A stretch of DNA of 64,000 bases from Novosphingobium sp. ST904 (GTDB lineage Bacteria; Pseudomonadota; Alphaproteobacteria; Sphingomonadales; Sphingomonadaceae): the NCBI RefSeq assembly GCF_001298105.1, contig NZ_LGJH01000166.1, forward strand, positions 124,001 to 188,000, given 5' to 3'. Below the pieces are notes generated by a model that was given only the letters and a program-made list of their open reading frames with translations, had not been told where the DNA came from and searched no databases. A program made the translations under genes and the position numbers. Positions 38,145 through 46,967 of this stretch are shown one piece after another (positions within the stretch are counted from its first letter, which is position 1; the number at the start of each line of letters is the position of its first letter).

Positions 38145-39269
38145 ATGAACCAGTTTCCCATGACGCCCTTCGGACTTCCTTCGGACAACGGCGGCAAGGA
38201 CCTCGGCCTGTTCCTGCCGGTCGCCAATGGCGGCTGGATCCTGTCGAAGAACAAGCCCGAACTTGACGGCTCCTATGCCTACAACCGCCAGTGCGCCGTG
38301 CTGGCCGAGGCGGCGGGCATGGACTTCATCATGTCGATGTCGAAGTTCCGCGGCTACGGCGGCGAAACCCATCACTGGGATTCCTCGCTCGATCCGATCG
38401 TGCTCATGGCCGCGCTCAGCGAAGTGACGAGCAAGACCCGCATCGTCACCACGCTGCATACCCTGCTCCAGAACCCGGCGGTTGCCGCCAAGATGATGGC
38501 GACGCTCCAGCAGGTGAGCGGGGGCCGTGCCGGTCTCAATGTCGTCACCGGCTCCTACAAGGGTGAGTTCGCGCAGATGGGCGCCTGGCCCGAGGACGTG
38601 AATCACGACCAGCGCTACGATCTCGCCTACGAATGGGTCCGCGCGGTCAAGGCCCTGTGGAGCGAGGATTCGGTCACCATGAAGGGCGACTATTTCACGC
38701 TGGAGGACTGCGAATCCTGGCCCAAGCCCGAACAGCGGCCGTTCCTTGTTTGCGCCGGCTCCTCGGAGATCGGCATGCGGCTTACGTCGGAGGAGATGGA
38801 TGCGATCTTCCTCTCCGGCGGCACCGCGCCGGAACTTGCCAGGAACAGCGACCGGGCCAAGACCATCGCCGCTGAATATGGCCGCAACATCCGCACCTAT
38901 TCGATGATGACCCTGGTGATTGACGAGAGCGATGCAGCCGCCAAGGCGCGGGCACAGCACTATGCCGATGGTCTCGACGAAGGGGCACTGGCCGGCATGA
39001 TGCGGGCCTACGGCTTCCTCGATGCCGAGATCGGCAAGGAGAACGACTTCACCCGCAAGGCGCGCAGTTCGTTCATGTCGGCCCAGATCGTCGGCAGCGC
39101 CGCGAGCGTGACCGAGCAGCTCGGCGAGCTGCTGGACACTTCGGGCACCGACGGCCTGATGCTGATCTTCGACGATTATCTGAAGGGCCTGCCGGTGTTC
39201 GGTGCCGAGATCCTGCCGGTCCTGCGCGAACGTTTCCCCGGCAAGGTCGCCGCATCGGTGGCGTGCTGA
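38145..39269 (+). CDS. LLM-class flavin monooxygenase, RutA-like
   Basis: A 374-residue flavin-dependent monooxygenase of the bacterial luciferase-like class. The start LGLFLPVANGGWILSKNKPE and the run MDFIMSMSKFRGYGGETHHW match the RutA pyrimidine monooxygenase pattern closely, as do QQVSGGRAGLNVVTGS and AQMGAWPEDV. RutA opens the uracil ring between N3 and C4 using FMNH2 and O2. Here the exact ring is unknown, so a pyrimidine or another cyclic amide is inferred. No flavin reductase gene is seen in the cluster; FMNH2 must come from elsewhere. An isochorismatase-like gene follows after 4 bp, the same pairing as rutA-rutB. Confidence 0.85.
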   Translation: MNQFPMTPFGLPSDNGGKDLGLFLPVANGGWILSKNKPELDGSYAYNRQCAVLAEAAGMDFIMSMSKFRGYGGETHHWDSSLDPIVLMAALSEVTSKTRIVTTLHTLLQNPAVAAKMMATLQQVSGGRAGLNVVTGSYKGEFAQMGAWPEDVNHDQRYDLAYEWVRAVKALWSEDSVTMKGDYFTLEDCESWPKPEQRPFLVCAGSSEIGMRLTSEEMDAIFLSGGTAPELARNSDRAKTIAAEYGRNIRTYSMMTLVIDESDAAAKARAQHYADGLDEGALAGMMRAYGFLDAEIGKENDFTRKARSSFMSAQIVGSAASVTEQLGELLDTSGTDGLMLIFDDYLKGLPVFGAEILPVLRERFPGKVAASVAC

Positions 39270-39273
39270 TCCG

Positions 39274-39942
39274 ATGCCGCTGCGCACCCAGGACCTTCCC
39301 CATGTCGAGCCCGCCGGTCTGGCGGCGATGATCGACCCGAAGACGACCGCGCTGGTGGTCGTCGACATCCAGGTCGATTTCGCCGCGCCGCATGGCCTGC
39401 TCGGACGATATGGCGTCGATCTCTCGCCGGCCGAGGCGGCGATCGACAACTGCGAGAAGCTGGTGGCGGCGGCGCGGGCGTCCGGGGCCACAGTGGCGCT
39501 GATGCGCGTCGTCACCAGCCCCGAGACCGATTCGCGCGCGCTCAAGACGCTGATGGCGCGGCGCGGCCAGCCGGGCGGCGAGGCGATCTGCCGCGTCGAG
39601 GATGGCGGTGCCGACTATTACCGCATCTTCCCGGAGCCGGGCGACATCGAGATCGCCAAGCTGCTCTATGACAGTTTCCACGGCACCGACTTCGACGCCC
39701 GGCTTCGCGCACGGGGCATCGAGACGCTGGTGATCTGCGGCCTTTCAACCGATTGCTGCGTGGATCAGACCGCGCGCTCGGCCTTCCATCATGATTACGA
39801 CGTGTTCCTCGTTTCCGATGCCAGCGCCGCTTACGAGCCGGGCCTCCATGAAAGCTCGCTTTCGGCGATGGAGAAGAACTGCGTCCTGCTGACCACCACC
39901 GAGGCGGTCGAGCAGGCCTGGCCAAAGGGCGATAACGCCTGA
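39274..39942 (+). CDS. isochorismatase-family amidohydrolase, RutB-like position
   Basis: A 222-residue hydrolase with Asp in ALVVVDIQVDFAAP, a Lys in IEIAKLLYDSFHGTDF and the nucleophilic Cys in LVICGLSTDCCVDQTARSAF. The double Cys before VDQTAR is notable. In the Rut pathway RutB hydrolyses ureidoacrylate made by RutA; the gene order here suggests the same logic for a related product. ATG 39274 follows the monooxygenase stop by 4 bp. Carbamoyl amidase or nicotinamidase-like activity are alternatives. Confidence 0.82.
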   Translation: MPLRTQDLPHVEPAGLAAMIDPKTTALVVVDIQVDFAAPHGLLGRYGVDLSPAEAAIDNCEKLVAAARASGATVALMRVVTSPETDSRALKTLMARRGQPGGEAICRVEDGGADYYRIFPEPGDIEIAKLLYDSFHGTDFDARLRARGIETLVICGLSTDCCVDQTARSAFHHDYDVFLVSDASAAYEPGLHESSLSAMEKNCVLLTTTEAVEQAWPKGDNA

Positions 39943-39980
39943 GCCTTCGCGCTCACCATCCCTTTCAGGAGTTGCCGCCG

Positions 39981-41222
39981 ATGACCGTGACCACTCCCCA
40001 ACGCGGATCGAAGGGCGGCGTGCTGTTCGCCTGCACTCTGGGCAATTCGGTGAGCGTGACGCCGGCGGTCCACGCCGTCTTCGGGCTGTTCCTCGTGCCG
40101 CTTTCCGACACGTTCGGCTGGAGCCGGGCGAGCATCTCCGGCGTGCTCGGCATCCTCGCGCTGGTCGGCGCGGTGACCTATCCACTGATCGGCCGATACG
40201 TGGACAAGGGCGGTGCGCGCCAGACCCTGCTGGTGGGGATATTCGGCCTTGCGCTGTCGATCACGGCGCTGGCGCTCAACAACGGCAGTCTCGTGCAGTT
40301 CTACGCTACGTTCACGGTCCTGGCCGCCTTCGGGGCCATGGCTGGAACGCCGATCTTCCAGAAAGTCATCGCGGACTGGTTCAACGAGAATCGCGGCACC
40401 GCGCTGGGCATCAGCGCGGGCGGCGGCTGTGGGATCGGCTCGGTAGTGCTGCCGGTCATGGCGGCCGTGCTGGTGCAGACCTGGGGCTGGCGTGCGGGCT
40501 ATCTCGGTATCAGCGGTTTCATGCTGGTGATCGCGCTGCCGCTGCTGTTCCTGTTGCTGCGCGATCGTGCTGCGGCAAGCGGCGCCGAAGCGGAATCCGC
40601 GCGAGAGGGCATGACTCTTGGCGAGGCCGCGCAGACCCCGATGTTCTGGCTGGTCCTCATCGCGCTGGCGGCGGGCGCCGGGGGCACAACGGCGGTATTC
40701 AGCCATGTGGTTCCGATCCTTTCCGACCGGGGCTTCTCGGTGGCCACCGGAACGGCAGTGGTCAGCGTCTTCGCACTTGTCACCTCAGGCTGGCAGATCG
40801 CCACGGGCCGTATCATGGACAAGATCCAGACGCCGCGCGTGGCCGTGCCGATGTACCTCATGGCAGTGGCCGGACTCGTCCTGCTCGAAACCGCACAGGG
40901 CATGCCGCTGCTGATGGTCGGCGGTGCGCTGCTCGGCATCGGGCTCGGCGGCCAGTTCGGAGCCCTGCCCTATTTCATCGCCCGCTATTTCGGCACCAGG
41001 CACTTCGGCTCGGTTATCGGCGCCATGTATTCGGCGGTGATCGCCGCGCAGGGGACAACACCGATCCTGCTCGACCTCGTGTTCGATGCGCGCCATTCCT
41101 ATCGCCCTGCGCTGGTCTGCGTGGGCGGCGCACTGCTGGCCGGCGCGCTGCTGCTTATGCTGCTGCCGCGTTACGGCCGAGAGGCTGAAGTGGCGGAGAA
41201 CCTCTTCGCCGCCGGTCACTGA
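39981..41222 (+). CDS. MFS transporter (oxalate/formate-antiporter-like, OFA type)
   Basis: A 413-residue permease with 12 membrane segments. The N-terminal half has FGWSRASISGVLGILALVGA and the A-like motif GRYVDKGGARQTLLVGIF. GWRAGYLGISGFMLVIALPL in the middle is typical of the monocarboxylate and OFA-type groups. AGGAG at 39969-39973 supports ATG 39981 over an upstream in-frame TTG. Placed between the two ring-opening/amide genes and the M20-like gene, it most likely imports the substrate of the pathway. The substrate itself cannot be told. Confidence 0.82.
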   Translation: MTVTTPQRGSKGGVLFACTLGNSVSVTPAVHAVFGLFLVPLSDTFGWSRASISGVLGILALVGAVTYPLIGRYVDKGGARQTLLVGIFGLALSITALALNNGSLVQFYATFTVLAAFGAMAGTPIFQKVIADWFNENRGTALGISAGGGCGIGSVVLPVMAAVLVQTWGWRAGYLGISGFMLVIALPLLFLLLRDRAAASGAEAESAREGMTLGEAAQTPMFWLVLIALAAGAGGTTAVFSHVVPILSDRGFSVATGTAVVSVFALVTSGWQIATGRIMDKIQTPRVAVPMYLMAVAGLVLLETAQGMPLLMVGGALLGIGLGGQFGALPYFIARYFGTRHFGSVIGAMYSAVIAAQGTTPILLDLVFDARHSYRPALVCVGGALLAGALLLMLLPRYGREAEVAENLFAAGH

Positions 41223-41242
41223 TTTTTCACGGAGCCCATCCC

Positions 41243-42637
41243 TTGGCCGACATGCCCGATCCCGTTTCCACCTTCGCCGACCCCGCCAAGGCGCCTTATG
41301 CCGTATCGGAGGAAGAGCGCGCCGCCATCGCCGCAGCCATCGACACCGACGAACTGGTGGAGCTCGCCCTGACCCTGGGTAACATTCCCAGCCGCTCGCG
41401 CGAGGAACTGGCGGCGGCCGAGTTCGTCCATGGCTGGATGGCGAAGGAGGGCTTCAACCCCCGCAAGGTCGGCGCAACGCCGGAGCGGCCCAATGTGATC
41501 GGCGAATACGGCGGGACGGGTCGGGGGGCGAACCTGCTGTTCACCGCACATCTCGATACCGAGAGCCCGAGCGGCATGAGCGAGCACGACAAGTTCCGCT
41601 ATCGCGATTCCACATTGGCCGATCCCGAATGGACCCAGTGCTGGCTGGACGAGGAAGGCCGTCTGCGCGGCTACCCGATCAGCAACGACCGCGGCCCGAT
41701 GTCCTGCTTCCTGATCGCCGCCAAGGCGCTGAAGAAGGCAGGCATAGGCCTGTCAGGCAAGACCTGGCTTACCGCATGTCCCGGAGAGATCGGTCCCGAA
41801 CCGATCGAGGAATTCGCCGGCATCGGCTGGAACGGCAAGGACATCGGCGCGCATTACCTGTTCCACCACGGCGGTGTCGCGCCGGACTATGCCATCGCGG
41901 CGGAGGGCACCGACTTCGGGCTGACCTGGCAGGGCTGCGGCTATGCGCTCTACCGGGTGCGGATTTTCGGGCGGGGCGTGTTCTCGCCGATCCTGGATGC
42001 ACCCGCCGATCCGCGCCGCCATCCCAATCCGATCTACCGGCTGGGCCCGGTGATAGAGGCCCTGCACGCCTGGGGCCTGAAATTCGAGGCCGATTCTGTC
42101 ATGGAAACCGCCAGCGGTGCGATCCATCCCAAGGTGCAGATCGCCTCGGTACGCGGGGGCATGCCGATAGACTTCGGCGCCGGAACCGAAGTCTGCGCGC
42201 TTTACATCGACGTTTCGCTGAACCCGCGCCAGAAGGCGGCCGATGCCTACCACGGCATCATGGAGGCCATGCGCGGCGTGGACGTGGAAGGCTTCGATGT
42301 GAAGCCGATGGTGGTTCGCCATGGTTTCGAGGCGCGTCCTTCAGAAGTCGCCCCGTTGGCGGGCGCTGTCGATGCGGCCACGCGGCTGGCGCGGGGGACG
42401 GCGGTGGAGCCTGCCCATCCGGTGTTCTCCAGCATGTGGCGCGATCACAATGTCTTCAACATGCACCGCGTTCCGGCCGTTACCACCGGCATGCCGCGTT
42501 GGCGCCCGACGCCGGAAGACATGGCTTCGAGCGCGCTTGTCTACGCATTGACGATGCTTGCCGTCTGCGGCCGGGGCGAGGCGCCGCAGACATGCGCGGG
42601 GACCAGCGTGTACGGCAATGAGACGCCTTTCGAATAG
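41243..42637 (+). CDS. M20-like amidohydrolase with altered active site
   Basis: A 464-residue member of the M20 peptidase clan. The first metal motif LLFTAHLDTESP and a likely bridging Asp in PISNDRGPMSCFLIAAKAL are present. The usual EE pair, general base plus ligand, appears as CPGEIGPEP, so the first Glu is replaced by Gly. Later ligand-region motifs are AIAAEGTDFGLTWQG and MWRDHNVFNMHRVPAV. Known members cleave peptides, N-acyl or N-carbamoyl amino acids. The change suggests a specialised or non-peptidase role. The start is TTG 41243, with GGAG nine bases before it; ATG 41252 is an alternative. Confidence 0.75.
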   Translation: MADMPDPVSTFADPAKAPYAVSEEERAAIAAAIDTDELVELALTLGNIPSRSREELAAAEFVHGWMAKEGFNPRKVGATPERPNVIGEYGGTGRGANLLFTAHLDTESPSGMSEHDKFRYRDSTLADPEWTQCWLDEEGRLRGYPISNDRGPMSCFLIAAKALKKAGIGLSGKTWLTACPGEIGPEPIEEFAGIGWNGKDIGAHYLFHHGGVAPDYAIAAEGTDFGLTWQGCGYALYRVRIFGRGVFSPILDAPADPRRHPNPIYRLGPVIEALHAWGLKFEADSVMETASGAIHPKVQIASVRGGMPIDFGAGTEVCALYIDVSLNPRQKAADAYHGIMEAMRGVDVEGFDVKPMVVRHGFEARPSEVAPLAGAVDAATRLARGTAVEPAHPVFSSMWRDHNVFNMHRVPAVTTGMPRWRPTPEDMASSALVYALTMLAVCGRGEAPQTCAGTSVYGNETPFE

Positions 42638-42760
42638 GTCGTTCGCACCCTTGCCGACAGTCAATCGGGCCGATAGACCTTCGTCATAAAGGTCGCCAAA
42701 GTTAGTTAAACTGGTCGCCCGATCCGGGAAGGGTGCCACCCGCTTCAAGGTGGTTTCCGC

Positions 42761-45108
42761 TTGCGCATTACGACGAATGTCTACCCCAAGGAGCAGCGGC
42801 GCGACGCCTGGCGTTTTGCGCTCAAGCGGCTGTCGATCACGCTCGACGATGCGGATGACGCCACGCTTTACGGCGAGCTTATCCAGTTTCGCGCCAGCAC
42901 CGGTATCGACTTCATCCGCGTTACCGGCACGCCCCAGTCCTGGACCATCGACTTCCGCGACCAGCCCGCCACGTACTGGCTGGCGATGGTGCTGGATGGC
43001 AGCGCGATCGTGCGCGATTCCAGCCAGGAACTGCGGCTTTCCGATGGGGAGATGATCTGCGGACGCGGTGACAGCCCGGTCAACCTGACGTTCTCGGGCG
43101 ATAACCGCAGCCTGATCGTGCAGGTTCCCCACAGCGAACTCAGCGCTCGCCTCAAGACCCCGATCAGCGGCCCGCCCCGCAAGATCGCCACGGAAAGCGG
43201 AACCGCGCGCGTGTTCTCCGGCATGTTGCGCTCGCTGGCGGATACGATCTCGGACATCACCACCGATCAGGCCCGCCCGGTCGAACTGGCCTTTCCCGAA
43301 TTCCTCGTCACCAGCCTGCTGGACAACGCGCCGGCCAAGGCGATGGGCGGCGCGGCGGGCATGCGCGCCGCCTTGCTGGAACGCATCTTCCAGACCATCG
43401 AGATTCGCCTGTCCGATCCCGATCTCAGCTATCAGCAGGTCGCCGCCGAGCATGGCATATCGCCGCGCTACCTTCAGAAGCTGTTCGAATCGATCAACGA
43501 CAGTTTCGGCCATTACGTGAAAGTGCGCCGGCTCGAACGCTGCCGTCTCGACTTGCGCAGCCCGCTGCATGTCCAGAAGTCAATCTCCGACATCCTGTTC
43601 GAATGGGGCTTCAACGACAGCGCCTCGTTCAGCCGCGCTTTTCGCGAGCAGTACGGCATATCCCCGCGCGAATATCGCAAGGCGCCGCCGCAGGAACAGG
43701 AGGCGGTCGAGCTGCTGCGCCGCGGCCGTCCGGGGCGCAAGGAGCGCGCCAAGCCCGAAGCGGTAGAGGCAGAGGCCGAATCTGAGCTATCGCCTGAAGG
43801 AGAGGAGCAGGCCGACCGGCTGGAAGCGCCGATGGGCCCGGCGTTGCTGGGCGATACCGGCATCTCGCGCCACCACCACCTGCCTGCCACGCCCGAAACG
43901 ATCCACTGGGGCTACCTCAGCAAGGACCTGAAGCCCGCGCTTCACGTCCGTTCGGGGGATTTCGTGACGATCGAGGCCCTGACTCATCACGCCAACGACG
44001 ATCACGAACGCATGGTCGAAGGCGATACGGGCGTGGAAAGTGTCTACCGCTGGGATGAGACGGGCAAGGCCGTGGAGCGGCGCGGAGCGGGGCCGATGGA
44101 TGCCAGCGCCTTCGGCCGGGGGCCGGGCGAAGGCTTCGGCGTGCATATCTGCACAGGCCCGATCCACATCGAAGGCGCGATGCCGGGCGATCTCGTCGAA
44201 GTGCGGATCCTCGATCTCAAGCCCAGGCCCAGCGGCAATCCGCGTTTGCCGGCAAATGCTTCGGCTCCAATGCGGCTACTTACTGGGGCTTCCACTATAA
44301 TGACCTGCTGACAGAGCCCAAGATGCGCGAGGTCGTGACGATCTACGAGGTCGAAGCAGCAGGCGGGCGCCTGCCCACGGCGCACGCGGTCTATTCCTAT
44401 CGCTGGACACCGCAGGTCGATCCCTCGGGCGTCACTCATGCACGCTACGACTATCCGGGCGTGCCGGTCGACCCCGACACCATCGAGCGCAATTACGACA
44501 TCCTGCGCAACGTGGAGATTCCGATCCGTCCGCATTTCGGCGTGATCGCGGTGGCACCGGCCTACAATGGCCTCGTCGATTCGGTTCCGCCTGCCAGTTT
44601 CGGCGGCAATCTGGACAATTGGCGCACTGGGCCTGGCGCGCGCGTATTCCTGCCGGTGCAGGTGCCCGGTGCTTTGCTCTCGCTCGGCGATCCCCATGCC
44701 TCGCAGGGGGACAGCGAGCTATGCGGCACGGCCATCGAATGCTCGATGACCGGCCTTGTCCAGATCGTCCACCACAAGGCGGCCGGGCTGATGGAGCAGC
44801 TCAAGGATGTCGATTATCCGCTGATCGAGACCGAGACCGAATGGGTCATCATGGGCTTCAGTCATCCCAACTACCTGAAGGAGCTGGGCGAGGACGCGCA
44901 GAGCGAGGTCTACAAGCAGTCATCGATCGATGCCGCCATGCGCGATGCATTCCGCAAGGCGCGCCGCTTCCTGATGACGGCCAAGCAGTTGACCGAAGAC
45001 GAGGCGATCTCGCTGCTTTCGGTGGGCGTGGATTTCGGCGTTTCGCAGATCGTGAACGGCAATTACGGCGTCCATGCGGTGATCCGCAAGGCGCTGTTCA
45101 CCAGCTGA
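42761..45108 (+). CDS. AraC-type regulator fused to acetamidase/formamidase, frameshifted
   Basis: One long frame from 42761 encodes two proteins in series. Residues 1-190 are an AraC-binding-like sensory domain (RRDAWRFALKRLSITLDD, then GEMICGRGDSPVNLTFSG). Residues 200-310 are an AraC HTH domain (HGISPRYLQKLFESINDSF, DSASFSRAFREQYGISPREY). A charged linker of about 60 residues follows. From residue 370 an acetamidase/formamidase domain begins (HLPATPETIHWGYLSKDLKP, GFGVHICTGPIHIEGAMPGD) and reaches 45108 (STDAL-free, VDFGVSQIVNGNYGVHAVI). The acetamidase part shifts frame near 44245, between LKPRPSGNP and FAGKCFGSNAATYWG. The total of 2348 nt is one base short. There is no stop between the regulator and the enzyme. 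Confidence 0.8.
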
Positions 45109-45118
45109 CGAAAGCGGC

Positions 45119-45544
45119 TCAGCCCGAGCGGTGGTAGGGGTGGCCTGAAAGGATCGCGGTAGCGCGCCAGAGCTGTTCGGCCAGCATGGCACGGGCCAGC
45201 ATATGCGGCCAGGTCATCTTGCCGAAGCAGAGAAGATGGTCGGCCTGGGCGCGTGCCGCGTCGCCATGGCCGTCAGCGGCGCCGATGAGAAAACGGCATT
45301 CCCGCACGCCCTCGTCGCGCCAGCGGCCGAGCAGGGCTGCGAATTCCTCGGAACTCATGGCCTTGCCGCGTTCGTCGAGCAGCACTTCCCGAAATGGGGT
45401 GTGGACCGGAGGCGGCACTTTTCCGCCCGTGTCCGGCAGTTCGCTATGCTTGAAGGGCCAGGTGAGGCGCTTGGCATAGCGATCGAGCAGCTCTGCCTCG
45501 GGCGAGCGGGCGATCTTGCCGCGGGCGATGATGTGGAGAAGCAT
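45119..45544 (-). CDS. rlmH: 23S rRNA (pseudouridine-1915-N3) methyltransferase RlmH
   Basis: A 141-residue SPOUT-class methyltransferase that modifies pseudouridine 1915 of 23S rRNA in assembled ribosomes. Family blocks are MLLHIIARGKI at the start, REVLLDERGKAMSSEEFA in the middle, FLIGAADGHG as the SAM-binding loop, and the end WPHMLARAMLAEQLWRA then GHPYHR. It lies downstream of rsfS, the usual neighbour. It is convergent with the acetamidase fusion gene, with 10 bp between stops. Confidence 0.93.
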   Translation of the reverse strand: MLLHIIARGKIARSPEAELLDRYAKRLTWPFKHSELPDTGGKVPPPVHTPFREVLLDERGKAMSSEEFAALLGRWRDEGVRECRFLIGAADGHGDAARAQADHLLCFGKMTWPHMLARAMLAEQLWRATAILSGHPYHRSG

Positions 45545-45704
45545 GGACGCCCTCTGCAGCCGCCCTGTCAGGGATGGCCAGGTTCTTGGGACCGAAGAGC
45601 CGGCACAGGGAAGCCGGCGATGCGTCCAGCGCATCCCGGTTCCTGTCAGGGCCCGGCCACGTCCGCGGCCGGGTCATCCTCTCAACCGTGTGCCGGTCGC
45701 GGTA

Positions 45705-46103
45705 TCAGGCCGCGCCGGACGGCCCGTCGAAGCCCCACATCCGTTCCAGGTTGTAGAAGCTGCGCACTTCCGGACGGAAGAGGTGGACGATCACGCCGCC
45801 TGCATCGACCAGTACCCAGTCTGCCGCCGGCAGGCCTTCGATACGGGAAAGACCGAAGCCGCCATGTTTGAGGCGCTCGGCAAGCTTCTGCGCCATGGCT
45901 GCGACCTGGCGGGTCGAACGGCCGGACGCGATCACCATGAATTCGGCGATCGTCGACTTGCCGGCAAGGTCGATGGTCACGATGTCCTGCGCCTGGTCGT
46001 CATCCAGGGACTGCAGGACGAGGGCCAATTGCGGATCGTCTGATTCGACCATGGCCGGGGGCGTTGCGCCGGTTGAAGCCGGCTGTATCTGTGCCTGTGG
46101 CAT
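45705..46103 (-). CDS. rsfS: ribosomal silencing factor RsfS
   Basis: A 132-residue protein of the RsfS/Iojap family, which binds uL14 on the 50S subunit and blocks subunit joining during starvation. Diagnostic blocks are DIVTIDLAGKSTIAEFMVIA, SGRSTRQVAAMAQKLAERL, DWVLVDAGGVIVHLFRPE and RSFYNLERMWG. An N-terminal tail of about 20 residues is variable in the family. It sits between nadD and rlmH in the conserved order proA-nadD-rsfS-rlmH. The 160-bp gap to rlmH contains a short GC-rich inverted repeat (about 45652-45674). Confidence 0.94.
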   Translation of the reverse strand: MPQAQIQPASTGATPPAMVESDDPQLALVLQSLDDDQAQDIVTIDLAGKSTIAEFMVIASGRSTRQVAAMAQKLAERLKHGGFGLSRIEGLPAADWVLVDAGGVIVHLFRPEVRSFYNLERMWGFDGPSGAA

Positions 46104-46217
46104 CTTAAGTAGGGTCTGCTCCTTTCAGCGACCGACCGGGCAGGGCGAATGTCGTCCTGCCACGTTCGATCTGATCTTTGGAATTCCGGGCATGCGTAGG
46201 AGAGGCCTGACGCCTGC

Positions 46218-46967
46218 TCACGCTGCATCTCCGGGTATCGGGCGGTGCGTTACGTTGTCCCTGCGCGATAGGGTTTCTCTGCACGATCCGGCTCGACTGG
46301 CACCGGCCTGCGAAAGCTCCCTTGAAAGCTTGCGGGCCCAGTCCGGATCAGCCTGGCGAATAGCCGTGGCCGACCGCGTATCAGGGTCGAATCGCAATGT
46401 CACCAGCGCGGGGGCGCTCCACCTTTCCGGACCACGAAGACTGGACTGGGACCTCCGGAATCTTCCCAACCAGGCCATCGCGGGGCTCGCGAAAGCGTCG
46501 GCATCATACCCCGGACGGGCGATAACCGCAATCGGCATGAGTCTGGCGATGCCGCGCCAGTCCTTCCACTGGTGGAACTGGGCCAGATTGTCGGCCCCCA
46601 TCAGCCACACGAACCGCCGTTTCGGGTAGCGGCGGACCAGCTTTCTAAGCGTATCCACGGTGTAGCGCGTGCCGAGTTCCCGCTCGATCGCGGTCACGCG
46701 GATGCGTGAGCGGCGGGCCTGCCGCCGGGCCGATTCGACCCTGGCGGCAAGCGGCGCCATCCCCGCCCGGGGCTTGAGCGGATTGCCGGGCGAGACCATC
46801 CACCACACCTCGTCGAGTCCCAGCGCCTCTGCCGCGAAGAGACTGATGCGCCGGTGCCCGCCGTGAGCCGGGTTGAAGCTGCCGCCGAGCAGCCCGGTAA
46901 CAGGACCGCTACGGATCGTGGTTCTCGCTGTCAGGGTCGTTCCTGCCCGGTGCCGCGCACCAGCCAT
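46218..46967 (-). CDS. nadD: nicotinate-nucleotide adenylyltransferase NadD
   Basis: A 249-residue enzyme that transfers AMP to nicotinate mononucleotide in NAD synthesis. Key motifs are TGLLGGSFNPAHGGHRRI with the HxGH nucleotidyl-transfer site, WLMGADNLAQFHQWKDWR, and the closing RSATAIRQ (the ISxTxIR box). The best start is ATG 46967, which overlaps the end of proA by 37 nt; no start codon occurs closer to the GGSFNP motif. A C-terminal tail of about 40 residues beyond the usual end (SRELSQAGASRAGSCRE) is rich in Arg and may be unstructured. Confidence 0.92.
   Translation of the reverse strand: MAGARHRAGTTLTARTTIRSGPVTGLLGGSFNPAHGGHRRISLFAAEALGLDEVWWMVSPGNPLKPRAGMAPLAARVESARRQARRSRIRVTAIERELGTRYTVDTLRKLVRRYPKRRFVWLMGADNLAQFHQWKDWRGIARLMPIAVIARPGYDADAFASPAMAWLGRFRRSQSSLRGPERWSAPALVTLRFDPDTRSATAIRQADPDWARKLSRELSQAGASRAGSCRETLSRRDNVTHRPIPGDAA

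Noticed and set aside
44200..44330. Programmed frameshift in the acetamidase part
   Set aside because: There is no slippery heptamer or downstream structure, and similar single-base losses occur in unrelated genes of the window.
37122..45108. Complete rut pathway for uracil use
   Set aside because: RutC, RutD, RutE, RutF and RutG homologues are not present, and the additional amidase genes are not part of that pathway.
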